From assembly GCA_021781745.1 (NCBI GenBank), contig JAJXWH010000017.1, positions 1-64,000 of the forward strand: a DNA stretch of 64,000 nucleotides, given 5' to 3'. The position numbers and the translations under genes were made by a program. Shown piece by piece: positions 50,268 to 59,042 of the stretch. The notes under the pieces are model-generated. The model did no database searches. It was not told the origin of the DNA and saw only the letters and a program-made list of their open reading frames with translations. Within the stretch, counting starts at the first letter, position 1, and every line of letters starts with the position of its first letter. Source of the stretch: Bacillota bacterium. GTDB taxonomy: Bacteria > Bacillota > Clostridia > Clostridiales > Clostridiaceae.

Positions 50268-52334
50268 TTAATATCTTAATGGAATTTCAGATTTCTCTAC
50301 TTTGTCAATATTATATTTATTATATTCTAACAATCTGTTTAATCCATCTAATGCTATATCGCTATTATTATTAGGACCTATCATTATACTCTTAATATCA
50401 CTATTATTAAATGGTACTTTTATATACGGTATAAATGCATTTTCTTTTACTTTAAAATTAGTTTTAAAATCCCACCCTAAACTAAATTCATCTTTTTCCC
50501 CTTCTTCATTTCTTACAAAAACAATTCTATACTCCTCTTCCTGTGCAAAACATTCTTGTTTTATAAATAATCCGATATATACTATGATTTCTATAAGTGC
50601 ACTTATCATTTTAGTTTTATCAACGTTATACTTCTTGCAATTATAATAATACTTTATAATTTCACTGTTCTGACTATTTTTAACTTCATTTTTATCAGGT
50701 AGACTTTTGTACAAAACTTGTCCATTTATCGGAAAATTATATTGATTTTGTGTTGATCTAGCAAAATTATATATCAAATCATCTTTCTTAAATCCTAAAT
50801 TATAGCCTTCATTATTTGAATAATTTCCCCACAGTGTTAATGAATCTTTATTTTTAGATAATGATAGTATATATGCATTTTTTAGTTTTGTTTTCAAATC
50901 CCTATCGATAAATTTTTTTAAACTATTGGATAATTTTTCATTCTTAGATAATTTACCATCAAAGTAATATTTTAATCCATAATATACAATATTCATGTCC
51001 TTTTTCAAATCTTCATGTTCAATATTTACTAGACTAGCCTTAAAATATTTTAATACATATCGAGTTTCTGATGTATCATTTAAAAAACCTGCTTCTGTAA
51101 CCCAAAGTTCTCTATTTTCTAAAATCCCTTTTAATGCATTTATATTAGTATAATGATATAATATTTGACCACTCTCTTTATCATTTAGCATGTTCATAAA
51201 TATATTAGAATATTCCTGACAATCATCGCCTAGCTCTTTACTTCGTTCATTTAATTGTTCATAATATAATTTTTCTATTTGATTAGTATAAATGTTAAGC
51301 TCATTTTTATCCATTGATAAATCTATTAATGCTCTTAATGCTATAAAAGAAAGATACTTATAATTTGAATCCTTACATTCCTTCAAAATATCTTTTATTG
51401 TATCAATGTTTTTTTCTTTTATGGCAATTCTAAGTTTTAATGTACTAAAACCACTTTTTAGTATTGAATCTTTAAACTCTCTTCCCTGTAATTCTCTTTT
51501 AAACTCGTCAAATCTACCTAGCATAAATAATGAGCCCATATAATGTACAAAGCAAATATCTAATTTATAATTATCTTTTACCTCCGATTCATAAAAATAT
51601 ACACATTCTTCATATCTTTCTAAATAACTTAATGCTTGCATTCTATACTTATAATAAAATTCTATAAATTGTTCCTTTAATTCATTTTCACATATATCTA
51701 ATGCATATGAGATATTTTTTGTATTTAAATTATCATTCAATAAGTATTCAAGTTCTTCTTTTATATAGTACTTAACTTTGGAACCATTATTATCGGTATT
51801 TTTATAATACTTTATTAGTTCTTTATAGCATGCAATAAGTTCATTATTATATATTGACTTATTTTGATTATTCGGGTCTTTAAGTTTTAAAATATTTTTT
51901 AGAATTTCTAATTTATTTTTTATAAAAATATATTTATGTGCTACATCCCTATTATTGTTAGAAAATATTAAGTTATTACATAGATTTAATGCCAAAATAC
52001 TGTCTTTCATATTTAAAGCCTGAACTAATTCTTCATAAATCTTTTCTTTATTATCACATAAATTTAACATCCTATTTAAATATTCTATTTCCTTGTCTAT
52101 ATATATTTTTTTATTATATAAGCTCAATACTCTACATATTCTAGATTGGTAGAAATACAATTCCTTTTGATACTGAACTTCATAGGATTCTACTTCATTT
52201 TCCAATAAAGCAAACTCTTTATATAAATCCTCATATTTCTTAGAACTAATGGATTTTTCCATCTTAGAAAAAGCAGATTTTTCATCATTTAAATCGTGAA
52301 ATTTTTGTTTCAATTCATCTAGATGTTTTACCAT
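50268..52334 (-). CDS. Large protein with C-terminal DUF2971 domain
   Basis: The 688 residues start with a coiled coil (about 1-60). A helical, TPR-like array follows (about 60-385), with Leu, Tyr and Asn at repeat-like spacing. The C-terminal DUF2971 domain begins ILYHYTNINALKGILENREL and continues WVTEAGFLNDTSE. DUF2971 is a poorly understood domain met in many accessory islands. A defence role is possible but not shown. GGGGGAG precedes ATG. The gene sits alone between the YvrJ terminator and the IS66. Confidence 0.7.
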   Translation of the reverse strand: MVKHLDELKQKFHDLNDEKSAFSKMEKSISSKKYEDLYKEFALLENEVESYEVQYQKELYFYQSRICRVLSLYNKKIYIDKEIEYLNRMLNLCDNKEKIYEELVQALNMKDSILALNLCNNLIFSNNNRDVAHKYIFIKNKLEILKNILKLKDPNNQNKSIYNNELIACYKELIKYYKNTDNNGSKVKYYIKEELEYLLNDNLNTKNISYALDICENELKEQFIEFYYKYRMQALSYLERYEECVYFYESEVKDNYKLDICFVHYMGSLFMLGRFDEFKRELQGREFKDSILKSGFSTLKLRIAIKEKNIDTIKDILKECKDSNYKYLSFIALRALIDLSMDKNELNIYTNQIEKLYYEQLNERSKELGDDCQEYSNIFMNMLNDKESGQILYHYTNINALKGILENRELWVTEAGFLNDTSETRYVLKYFKASLVNIEHEDLKKDMNIVYYGLKYYFDGKLSKNEKLSNSLKKFIDRDLKTKLKNAYILSLSKNKDSLTLWGNYSNNEGYNLGFKKDDLIYNFARSTQNQYNFPINGQVLYKSLPDKNEVKNSQNSEIIKYYYNCKKYNVDKTKMISALIEIIVYIGLFIKQECFAQEEEYRIVFVRNEEGEKDEFSLGWDFKTNFKVKENAFIPYIKVPFNNSDIKSIMIGPNNNSDIALDGLNRLLEYNKYNIDKVEKSEIPLRY

Positions 52335-52546
52335 ACATACTCCCCCATATTCATTATATAATTGACTTTATTTTACCTACACATATACTTTCTTCCATAT
52401 TTTATTCTAATACCATTATAAGGAACATATTTATACACTTCAATCAAATAAAATTTTTATATCTTCGTAAGCGTAACAATAACCGTACCTCCAAAATGAA
52501 ATTCATAGATGATACAATACATTTATAAAGAATTGGAGGTGCATAT

Positions 52547-52864
52547 ATGCGAGCTAAAAGCAAAGAAATATGGCAAACTAGAATAAATGATTATCGTAAA
52601 AGTAAGAAATCAGCAAGAAAATGGTGTGAAGAAAATAATCTTTCTGTATCAGCTTTAAAATACTGGATTACAAAATTCAATAAGGAAGAAAGCAAATCAT
52701 TTAGCAAGCCTGAATTTGTACCGATAGCCACAGTAGAAAATATTGATGATGAATCTTCAGCATCAGCCACAATCAAATTTGGGAGAATATCAATTGATGT
52801 GCTGGATGGATGTAAGCCAGATACAATCAAAACAATAATTGATGTTTTAAATTCATATGTTTGA
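52547..52864 (+). CDS. tnpA: IS66 TnpA-like accessory protein
   Basis: The 105 residues have an N-terminal helix-turn-helix-like part (WQTRINDYRKSKKSARKWCE, then ENNLSVSALKYWITKFN), the IS66 OrfA pattern. GGAGGTG precedes ATG. Its end overlaps the start of tnpB by eight bases, the usual IS66 coupling. Required for IS66 transposition in the family. Confidence 0.9.
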   Translation: MRAKSKEIWQTRINDYRKSKKSARKWCEENNLSVSALKYWITKFNKEESKSFSKPEFVPIATVENIDDESSASATIKFGRISIDVLDGCKPDTIKTIIDVLNSYV

Positions 52865-53210
52865 TTTTAATTCAGGAACAACTGTTTACTTGGCATGTGG
52901 AATTACTGATTGCAGATGCAGTTTCAACAGGTTAACAGCGATTGTAAAACTTAATTTCAATCTTGATCCGTACTCTAAATCTATGTTTGTCTTCTGCAAT
53001 AGAAGTAATAAAATAATTAAAATTTTGCAATGGGATGGATCGGGATTTTGGCTTTTTACAAAACGTCTTGATAAAGGTAATTTTAAATGGCCAATGAATA
53101 AGAATCAAGTCAAAAAAGTCTCTATAAAGGAACTATCCTGGTTGCTTCAAGGTCTTCCTGCCGAACCCAAAGGTGCATTTAAAGATCATTATCCTAAAAT
53201 CATAATATAG
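52857..53210 (+). CDS. tnpB: IS66 TnpB (Orf2-like)
   Basis: The 117-residue product shows the family signature: VYLACGITDCRCSFNRLTAI at the N-terminus and LFVFCNRSNK-like and KILQWDGSGFWLFTKRLDKG in the middle. The role in transposition is known to be essential, but the biochemical function is unclear. Intact here. Confidence 0.93.
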   Translation: MFDFNSGTTVYLACGITDCRCSFNRLTAIVKLNFNLDPYSKSMFVFCNRSNKIIKILQWDGSGFWLFTKRLDKGNFKWPMNKNQVKKVSIKELSWLLQGLPAEPKGAFKDHYPKIII

Positions 53211-53299
53211 AAAATTTCCTACCAAAAAAAACACTGTGAAGCCCTGATTTTACTGGCTTTTTCTATGGCATTTCATGCTAAATGTGGTATAATATTATT

Positions 53300-54906
53300 A
53301 TGATGAAGAGCGATAAAAATATATTTTCAGACCACCAATTAAATGAATTAACTAAGGAGCAGCTTGTTTCTTTGTGCCGTATCCTTCAGGATAAAAACAC
53401 GGAATACGAGAATCAATTTGCTTTCCTTACAGAACAAATAAATTTACTTAAAAACCATCGATTTGGGCGTTCCAGCGAAAAAAATGCTTCAATTGAAGGG
53501 CAGACAACGAAGCAGAAGCAATAGCTGCTTCTATGGAATCAGAAGATGATGTATATGAGGAAACACAAGTAAACGCTCATAAGCGCAAAAAGGTTAAAGG
53601 CAAAAAGGAGATGGATCTTTCAAAGTTTCCTGTAGTTCGCATTGAGCACAAACTTTCTGACGAAGAACGTTACTGTGAAAAATGTGGTAAATTTTTAAAA
53701 GAGGTAACAACTGAGGTAACCAAGAGACTAAGGTTTGTTCCTGCCCATTTTGAGGTAGAAGAACATGTTACTTCCGTTTACGCCTGTTCTGATAGTGCAT
53801 GTGGCAATATGAAACGTGCACCTCAAGATCCTGCTCTTTTAAAAGGAAGTATTGCAACTGCGTCGATTGTTGCAGCTGTTATGAATGGTAAATATGTCAA
53901 TGGTATGCCTCTTAATCGTCAGGAAGCTGAGTTTAAGCGAAATGGTATAGAGCTTGACCGTAATCGCATGTCCTATTGGATTATTCGTTGTACAGAAAAT
54001 TATTTGTCACTTTTATTTGAAGAACTTAAAAAGAAGTTTTTAGAATGCCAATACAAACAGGCTGATGAAACAACAGTAAGAGTCCTTCATGAAGATGGCA
54101 GAAAGGCAACTACTAATAGTTATATGTGGGTATACCGTACCGGTGAACTTTGCAATACACCTCCAGTAATCTTGTACATATATGAGCAGACAAGAGGAGG
54201 CTATCATCCAAGAAATTTCCTTGGAGACAGTACCGGTTATCTAACAACCGATGGTTATCAGGCATATCACAGTCTTGAAGATAAATTTACTGTCACTGGC
54301 TGCATGAGCCATTGCAGAAGAAAATTTATGGACTGCCTGAAGGTCCTCCCTGAAAAACAGCATAAGGGCACCATAGCTTTTGAAGCTAAAAAGCGAATTT
54401 CTATGCTTTACCAAATTGAGGATATACTTAAGGAAAGATCCCCAAAAGAACGGTATGAAGAGCGTTTACGTCAAAGTAAACCCATTCTTGATGCCTTCTT
54501 CGAGTGGCTTGAACCTATGAAATCACAAAGCGACTCAAATTCCTTGATTGGAAAAGCAATACGTTATGCATTGAATCAAAGAAAATATCTTGAAGGTTAT
54601 CTGCTTGATGGTAATATTCCTATAGATAATAATGCTTCGGAGCGGGCTGTTAAACCATTTGTTATGCACAGAAAGGCTTGGTTATTTTGCAATACACCTA
54701 ACGGTGCGGATGCTAGCGGAATAATTTATTCTATTGTAGAAACAGCAAAAGCCAATGGTCTTCATCCTTATAACTATTTAACGCATTTATTAGAAAATAT
54801 ACCAAAGCATATGTCAGATACAAACCTGAATTTTCTGCAGGAGCTTTTGCCTTGGTCAGCATCTCTTCCTGATAAATGCAGGGTTAAAAATGTAGAACTT
54901 AAATAA
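53300..54906 (+). pseudogene. tnpC: IS66 transposase TnpC, frameshifted
   Basis: The N-terminal leucine-zipper part ends in KNHRFGRSSEKNASIEGQ and then reaches a stop at 53522-53524. The rest continues from about 53500 in another frame (NEAEAIAAS, then Met at 53533). It carries the zinc-binding CEKCGKFL and the DDE residues in QADETTVRVL, TTDGYQAYHSL and NNASERAVKPF. Compared with usual IS66 sequence between the two parts, some bases appear to be missing around 53503. The catalytic domain itself is intact. Confidence 0.85.
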
Positions 54907-54930
54907 GTCCTGGGAAACCAGGACTTTTTA
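54905..54930 (+). terminator. Terminator at the IS66 right end
   Basis: AAGTCCTGG pairs perfectly with CCAGGACTT around GAAA, followed by TTTATTTTT. It lies between the tnpC stop and the right inverted repeat. Confidence 0.9.
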
Positions 54931-54968
54931 TTTTTCAAGGTACTTATTATGGTACGCTTACATTAAAA

Positions 54969-55322
54969 CTAAAAATTATATTTAGGATATTCAGTTTTTA
55001 ATTTATCTTTCCATGTATTTATTATAAGTTTACCAAGTTGTATGATTGTACTCTCATCCGAATAATTAATATAATCATTTATTCTTATTTCATTGCAACT
55101 TGCTTCATATTCCGTTCTATCTCCAAACATAGATAATATTCTTTGAAAATTTATGCTTTCTTCTTTAATTGTATTATTCATATCAATTATAATACAATTA
55201 TATCCTTCTTTAAAATTGGCAAACATAATTTTAGCTAATTCATCAGTTTTTATTTCGGTTTTTATTTCGGACTTTTCAACTTTTTCTAATAATTCCTTCA
55301 TTTTTTCATTAATCTTAATCAT
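54969..55322 (-). CDS. Putative immunity protein for the adjacent toxin tip
   Basis: I do not recognise the family. The 117-residue acidic protein is predicted alpha/beta, with CIIIDMNNTIKEESINFQRI in the middle. It lies 16 bases downstream of the orphan toxin tip at 55338, exactly where an immunity gene would sit. A GGTGA ribosome site supports ATG at 55322. It ends only eight bases from the IS66 end and is complete. Confidence 0.55.
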   Translation of the reverse strand: MIKINEKMKELLEKVEKSEIKTEIKTDELAKIMFANFKEGYNCIIIDMNNTIKEESINFQRILSMFGDRTEYEASCNEIRINDYINYSDESTIIQLGKLIINTWKDKLKTEYPKYNF

Positions 55323-55337
55323 AAAATTCACCATCTC

Positions 55338-55691
55338 TTACTTTAATTTATTTTCACCTAATAATTTTAACGCTTTATTTATTCCCTTAATAAAATCATC
55401 ATTATTTAATAACTTCTGTATTTTGTTAGGAGCTAATTGACCAGTTTTAGGATCATAGAATACTTTTTTTATAATATCAAAATACCATTTTGTATCGTTA
55501 GGTTCATGATAATGAATTTGCCCACGTCTCTTCCCAGGTGAAGGATTCTCAACATCAATTCTTTCTGTTTTTCCATTCTGCGAAGTTGTTTCACTTGCCA
55601 CTTGAGTCCCGTTTTTACCTGACTCATTATTATCATTTGAACTTGTATTTTCTTTAAGTTTTATTCTGTTAATTAAAATAGGGAAGGTCAA
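55338..55691 (-). pseudogene. Orphan toxin C-terminal tip without a delivery domain
   Basis: The frame codes for about 117 residues. A low-complexity Asn/Ser/Glu-rich linker is followed by RRGQIHYHEPNDTKWYFDII, KKVFYDPKTGQLAPNKIQKLL and a final helix, a pattern like the nuclease tips of Rhs and VgrG-linked polymorphic toxins. No Met occurs before the domain. The only start would be a TTG (55691) inside a terminator-like hairpin. I read it as a displaced 3' fragment with its immunity gene behind it. Confidence 0.6.
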
Positions 55692-55703
55692 TTAACCCTT
55701 CCC
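55681..55703 (-). terminator. Hairpin ahead of the orphan toxin tip
   Basis: GGGAAGG and CCTTCCC pair around a nine-base loop and are followed on the minus strand by TATTTTAATT. It lies between the immunity-like gene at 55904 and the toxin fragment, and probably stops transcription into the fragment. Confidence 0.6.
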
Positions 55704-55903
55704 TGTACTTTATTAGTACACCAAAAAATAAATCTATCTACATTAATGGTTATTCTACTCTCAATAAGATACCACCTATACATTTTTATAGATTTATTAA
55801 GTTATATTAAATTCTGTAAAGTGCTCTTTAGGTAAGTTATAGCAGTTTTCATTTATCTAATAATTGTAAAATTAAATGCTATCTTGAATAAAATATATTC
55901 GCC

Positions 55904-56275
55904 CTAAATTCCATCATATCTCTTTTCACTGAATCTTTTAATCCATCCATCTTCAGTATATAATTCCCCTGCTAATCCATCACTAATCTCATTAATATTA
56001 TTATTGTTTTGTCCGTCATAGATTTCTACTTTTATTTCATTATGCTCCTCTAGCATAGCGAGAAATTTGTGTATATTCGTGTCTACAATCTTTGGTATTA
56101 ACCATTTTAATACCTCTATTTGTTCGCGATTGAAATTTATCATCTTCTCACTAACTTGTTGTGCAGTAATACCTTTCATTTTACCATCCAATATCATATC
56201 CCACTTTATTATTGTTTCATCTCTAACACATAACATTAATTTTTCCCCAAAATAATCCAATACATTTTCATTCAT
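55904..56275 (-). CDS. Orphan immunity-like protein (DUF6547-like)
   Basis: The 123-residue acidic protein has MKGITAQQVSEKMINFNREQ, then a helix and HKFLAMLEEHNEIKVEIYDG, ending in a short tail. The pattern recalls DUF6547 proteins, which are often found beside polymorphic toxins. That assignment is from memory and weak. It follows a 48-codon toxin-end fragment (56308-56451) at the same spacing as the other toxin-immunity pairs here, which is the stronger argument. Confidence 0.55.
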   Translation of the reverse strand: MNENVLDYFGEKLMLCVRDETIIKWDMILDGKMKGITAQQVSEKMINFNREQIEVLKWLIPKIVDTNIHKFLAMLEEHNEIKVEIYDGQNNNNINEISDGLAGELYTEDGWIKRFSEKRYDGI

Positions 56276-56307
56276 CTAAATCATCCTTTCTTAAATAAAT
56301 ATACTCT

Positions 56308-56451
56308 TTATTTTGAATACCATGGTATTCTTGTTGGTTTGTCAACACCTTGTTTCTCTAAATTTTTAAGAGATTCCTCTATTAATTTTTTTACTTCTTC
56401 TTTTGTTGCTCCACCAGCTATTAGTGCCCATATTGTTCCAGAATTAGTTCC
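56308..56451 (-). pseudogene. Remnant of a toxin C-terminus (48 codons, no start)
   Basis: On the minus strand an open frame directly after a stop reads GTNSGTIWALIAGGATKEEV and continues with a basic helix, ending VDKPTRIPWYSK. It has no start codon or ribosome site and looks like the tail of a nuclease-type polymorphic toxin. The next gene downstream is an immunity-like gene. The upstream side ends at the terminator of the Imm11-like gene, marking a recombination joint near 56455. Confidence 0.5.
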
Positions 56452-56462
56452 TTATATAGTAA

Positions 56463-56497
56463 AATCCAATAGATACATTTATTGCACCTATTGGATT
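56463..56497 (-). terminator. Hairpin after the Imm11-like gene
   Basis: AATCCAATAG and CTATTGGATT form a perfect ten-pair stem just past the stop of the immunity gene at 56501. The U-tract is weak. Confidence 0.6.
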
Positions 56498-56500
56498 ACA

Positions 56501-57085
56501 TTAATTAATTTTTAATCTGCCTATAACTCTAACCTCTAAAAATTGAAATCCAGTTAAATTATTTTCTTCTACTTTATTTTTAAACTCTTCTGATACAAAT
56601 GTTGGTATAGTATCATCCTTTAATTTAAAGATATTATAATCTTTAATCTTATCCCTTTTTAAAGCATATTTTTCTACTGATAATATTTTTTCATCATCTA
56701 ATTCAAATAAGTCATATTTAGAATTTTTTAAATCTAGAGCATCTAGAACTGTAATAACATTTGCAACCTTATAAGTATTATTAATCTCATTAGTTTCCTT
56801 ATTTATTATTTTAATATCTAAATATTGTATTGAATTACATGCTATTTTGTCTATTGCATTTCTAAATTTTTCTGATACTACTAACCACCTATTATCAGTT
56901 GCAAGACAATCAGTTAAGATATTACCATCATCTTTAGAATAATAGAATTCTATATCATTATTCCAACTTTCTAAATTTTCTCCTTTCAACATATCATAGT
57001 TATATTTCTCTGCTATCTCATTTGCTGTAATGATTATGTAATCATCATCATTTTCATAATCATATGATAAAAGATAGTACTTCAT
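56501..57085 (-). CDS. Imm11-like (DUF1629) immunity protein
   Basis: The 194 residues show two related halves, each ending in a motif like WLVVSEKFRNAIDK and TFVSEEFKNKVEENNLTGFQF with a final LEVRVIGR. This is the pattern of Imm11 (DUF1629) immunity proteins. It lies 18 bases downstream of the AHH toxin gene and is probably cotranscribed. It would neutralise the nuclease in the producing cell. The assignment rests on motif and position. Confidence 0.7.
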   Translation of the reverse strand: MKYYLLSYDYENDDDYIIITANEIAEKYNYDMLKGENLESWNNDIEFYYSKDDGNILTDCLATDNRWLVVSEKFRNAIDKIACNSIQYLDIKIINKETNEINNTYKVANVITVLDALDLKNSKYDLFELDDEKILSVEKYALKRDKIKDYNIFKLKDDTIPTFVSEEFKNKVEENNLTGFQFLEVRVIGRLKIN

Positions 57086-57103
57086 ATTACTTTTCCTCCA
57101 TTT

Positions 57104-58048
57104 CTATTTCCAATAATCCTTTGTTAACATGTCTGGATTATTCATAATCTTGTTTTTTAGCTGTTCATATAATTTAAGAAATTTAGCTTTATCACCTCTA
57201 GCAATATTATCATATTTAATTATTTCTCTTAATACATACTCATGATATGCATATGGATGTCTACCTTGGTGAGGCATTAACTCCTTATTCCAAGCATCAT
57301 CTAAATCTAACTTGTACTTTTTTGCAATCTTCTCAAATTGTTGAGTATATTTTTTACTTTTATTTGTTAAAAAATGATGTTCTTGATTAGGCTTATTTTT
57401 ATTTGCCAAATTTATATAGTCCTCTAATCCCTTTGATGCCACAGCTGGTGGAACCAAATGTGGTGGATTAGTAGGACCAAGGTCTGGTGGCACCAATTGC
57501 GGTGTCCCAATTGGTCCAACATCTGGTGGTTCTAACGGATTTTGAATTACCCCTTCATCTGGTATTTTTGGTGGTATTAATGGTCCCAGATTCATTGAAC
57601 CAACGTTCGGCGGAATAAATGGTGGTGGATTATTGTCCCCAACATCAGGTGCATATACTGAATCTATTACATCTCTTATACTACTTGCAGTGGTTTCACT
57701 TACTTGCTCACCTATTCCTTTCGTTGCTTCTATAGCATTTTGTGCTGCATTAAGTGTTGCTGCCGTTATTGCTCCAGCTGCTCCTCCAGTTGCATTTGCT
57801 ATATCATTTATTCTTTCTTTTTGCGCTTTCTCTTTTTCTTGTTGCCAGCTGATAATCTTAGCCGTTATAGTTACCATGCCTAAAAACAGCATCATCTCTA
57901 TCTTTTTCTTTAGCCTTTCTCTTTCTTTAACAATATCATCCATGGCTTCACTTGCAGCAGATTTTGAGTTAGAAACACTGTTATGCATTGCAAATACAGA
58001 TACTCCATAAACTACAAGTGCTGCAGCTGAAAATATAATTATTTCCAT
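57104..58048 (-). CDS. Membrane-anchored effector with C-terminal AHH-type nuclease
   Basis: The 314 residues comprise two hydrophobic segments (about 3-20 and 50-68) separated by a charged stretch, then an Ala/Thr-rich helix (about 85-130). A Pro-rich linker (about 133-207) repeats PPxxG and LGPxNPP. The C-terminal domain (about 220-314) has EHHFLTNKSKK, then KELMPHQGRHPYAYHEYVL, the His pattern of AHH/HNH-type toxin nucleases. It follows spike and chaperone-like genes and precedes an Imm11-like gene. Confidence 0.75.
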   Translation of the reverse strand: MEIIIFSAAALVVYGVSVFAMHNSVSNSKSAASEAMDDIVKERERLKKKIEMMLFLGMVTITAKIISWQQEKEKAQKERINDIANATGGAAGAITAATLNAAQNAIEATKGIGEQVSETTASSIRDVIDSVYAPDVGDNNPPPFIPPNVGSMNLGPLIPPKIPDEGVIQNPLEPPDVGPIGTPQLVPPDLGPTNPPHLVPPAVASKGLEDYINLANKNKPNQEHHFLTNKSKKYTQQFEKIAKKYKLDLDDAWNKELMPHQGRHPYAYHEYVLREIIKYDNIARGDKAKFLKLYEQLKNKIMNNPDMLTKDYWK

Positions 58049-58073
58049 TAACTCTCAACCTCCTTCCATATTA

Positions 58074-59042
58074 CTATATTTTTTTATATAAATCTTCTTC
58101 TTTTAATATTTCATTAAATGTTTTACCATCACTTAAATATACATCTTTAAACTTAGCGTCTCTAAAGCTTATATTTCTTAAAATACAGTTTTCAAATACA
58201 ACTTCTTCTAAATTGCTTTCACTAAAATCACTAGCTCCTAGATCACAATTTCTAAAATAACATTTTTTTAGATTTGCTTTTTTGAAATTCAAACCTACGG
58301 CTGTAGAAGATAAGAAAAATATTTCTTTTAGTTCACTTTCCTTTAAGTTCATGCAGCTAATATCTTTATTTTCAATCTTTACCGTATCTACTTTTATGCC
58401 TGTCCAACTTGAAAAAACTGTTTCTTCCTGTTTTCCTCTTTGTATTAATTCTTTAAATAATTTTTCAGTCTTAGGATTGCTATCATAGTAATATACCTTT
58501 TGGGAACAATTTTTATATTCACCCCAGATTATCTGAAGTTCTTCTGCCTTTGGCATTTCCTTGAAGCTTGCCTCTTCATCCCATTGTTTTAGGGATTTTA
58601 TTACAAAATAAGATAGATAAATATTATATGTTGAAAGTTGCTTTAAAATATATTGGTCAATGCAAGATAGCCTTATTTTCCCTACATATTTTTTAATGTC
58701 TCTATACAATTTTTCCTTTATATCCTTTAATTCTTCAAAAATATAATCAACACTAAATATCTCCCATATTCCATCACTGGCATACCAATTTTCATCGTAT
58801 GCTATAGCAGTCACCTCATATTTTTCTTTTAAAAATTCAATTTGAAGCAATGAGAAATCTATGTATTTAACTTTATAATTTTCTCTTTTCTTTGCTTTGT
58901 TTGCTATATTTTGCAGCACACTTAATATTTGTATTTTTAATTTTTCTTCATTATCCAAAAGCTTTAACATAACTTCTTTTTTGTAATTCTCAAAAATAGG
59001 CTCTGCCGTTTCTTTTAAAAACTTCTCCTCTAATTCATTCAT
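58074..59042 (-). CDS. Pentapeptide-repeat protein of the effector operon
   Basis: The roughly 322 residues have a helical N-terminal region of about 215 residues. A right-handed-helix run of pentapeptide-like repeats (about 230-310) follows, for example NFKKANLKKCYFRNCDLGAS, then DFSESNLEEVVFENC. Pentapeptide proteins accompany VgrG/DUF4280 genes in other bacteria and may act as adaptors that bind the effector or spike. The gene overlaps the end of the 213-residue gene, so it is coupled. ATG at 59042 follows GAGGGAG; ATG at 59063 is less likely. Confidence 0.75.
   Translation of the reverse strand: MNELEEKFLKETAEPIFENYKKEVMLKLLDNEEKLKIQILSVLQNIANKAKKRENYKVKYIDFSLLQIEFLKEKYEVTAIAYDENWYASDGIWEIFSVDYIFEELKDIKEKLYRDIKKYVGKIRLSCIDQYILKQLSTYNIYLSYFVIKSLKQWDEEASFKEMPKAEELQIIWGEYKNCSQKVYYYDSNPKTEKLFKELIQRGKQEETVFSSWTGIKVDTVKIENKDISCMNLKESELKEIFFLSSTAVGLNFKKANLKKCYFRNCDLGASDFSESNLEEVVFENCILRNISFRDAKFKDVYLSDGKTFNEILKEEDLYKKI

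Larger units (their letters stand above)
52467..54961. mobile_element. IS66 family insertion sequence
   Basis: The element has terminal inverted repeats beginning GTAAGCGTA at 52467 and ending TACGCTTAC at 54961. The inner TIR sequence is imperfect. It carries the standard IS66 set tnpA, tnpB and tnpC on the plus strand and ends with a terminator hairpin. The eight bases flanking each end (ATATCTTC left, ATTAAAAC right) do not match, so no target duplication is visible. tnpC is broken by a frameshift. Confidence 0.92.
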
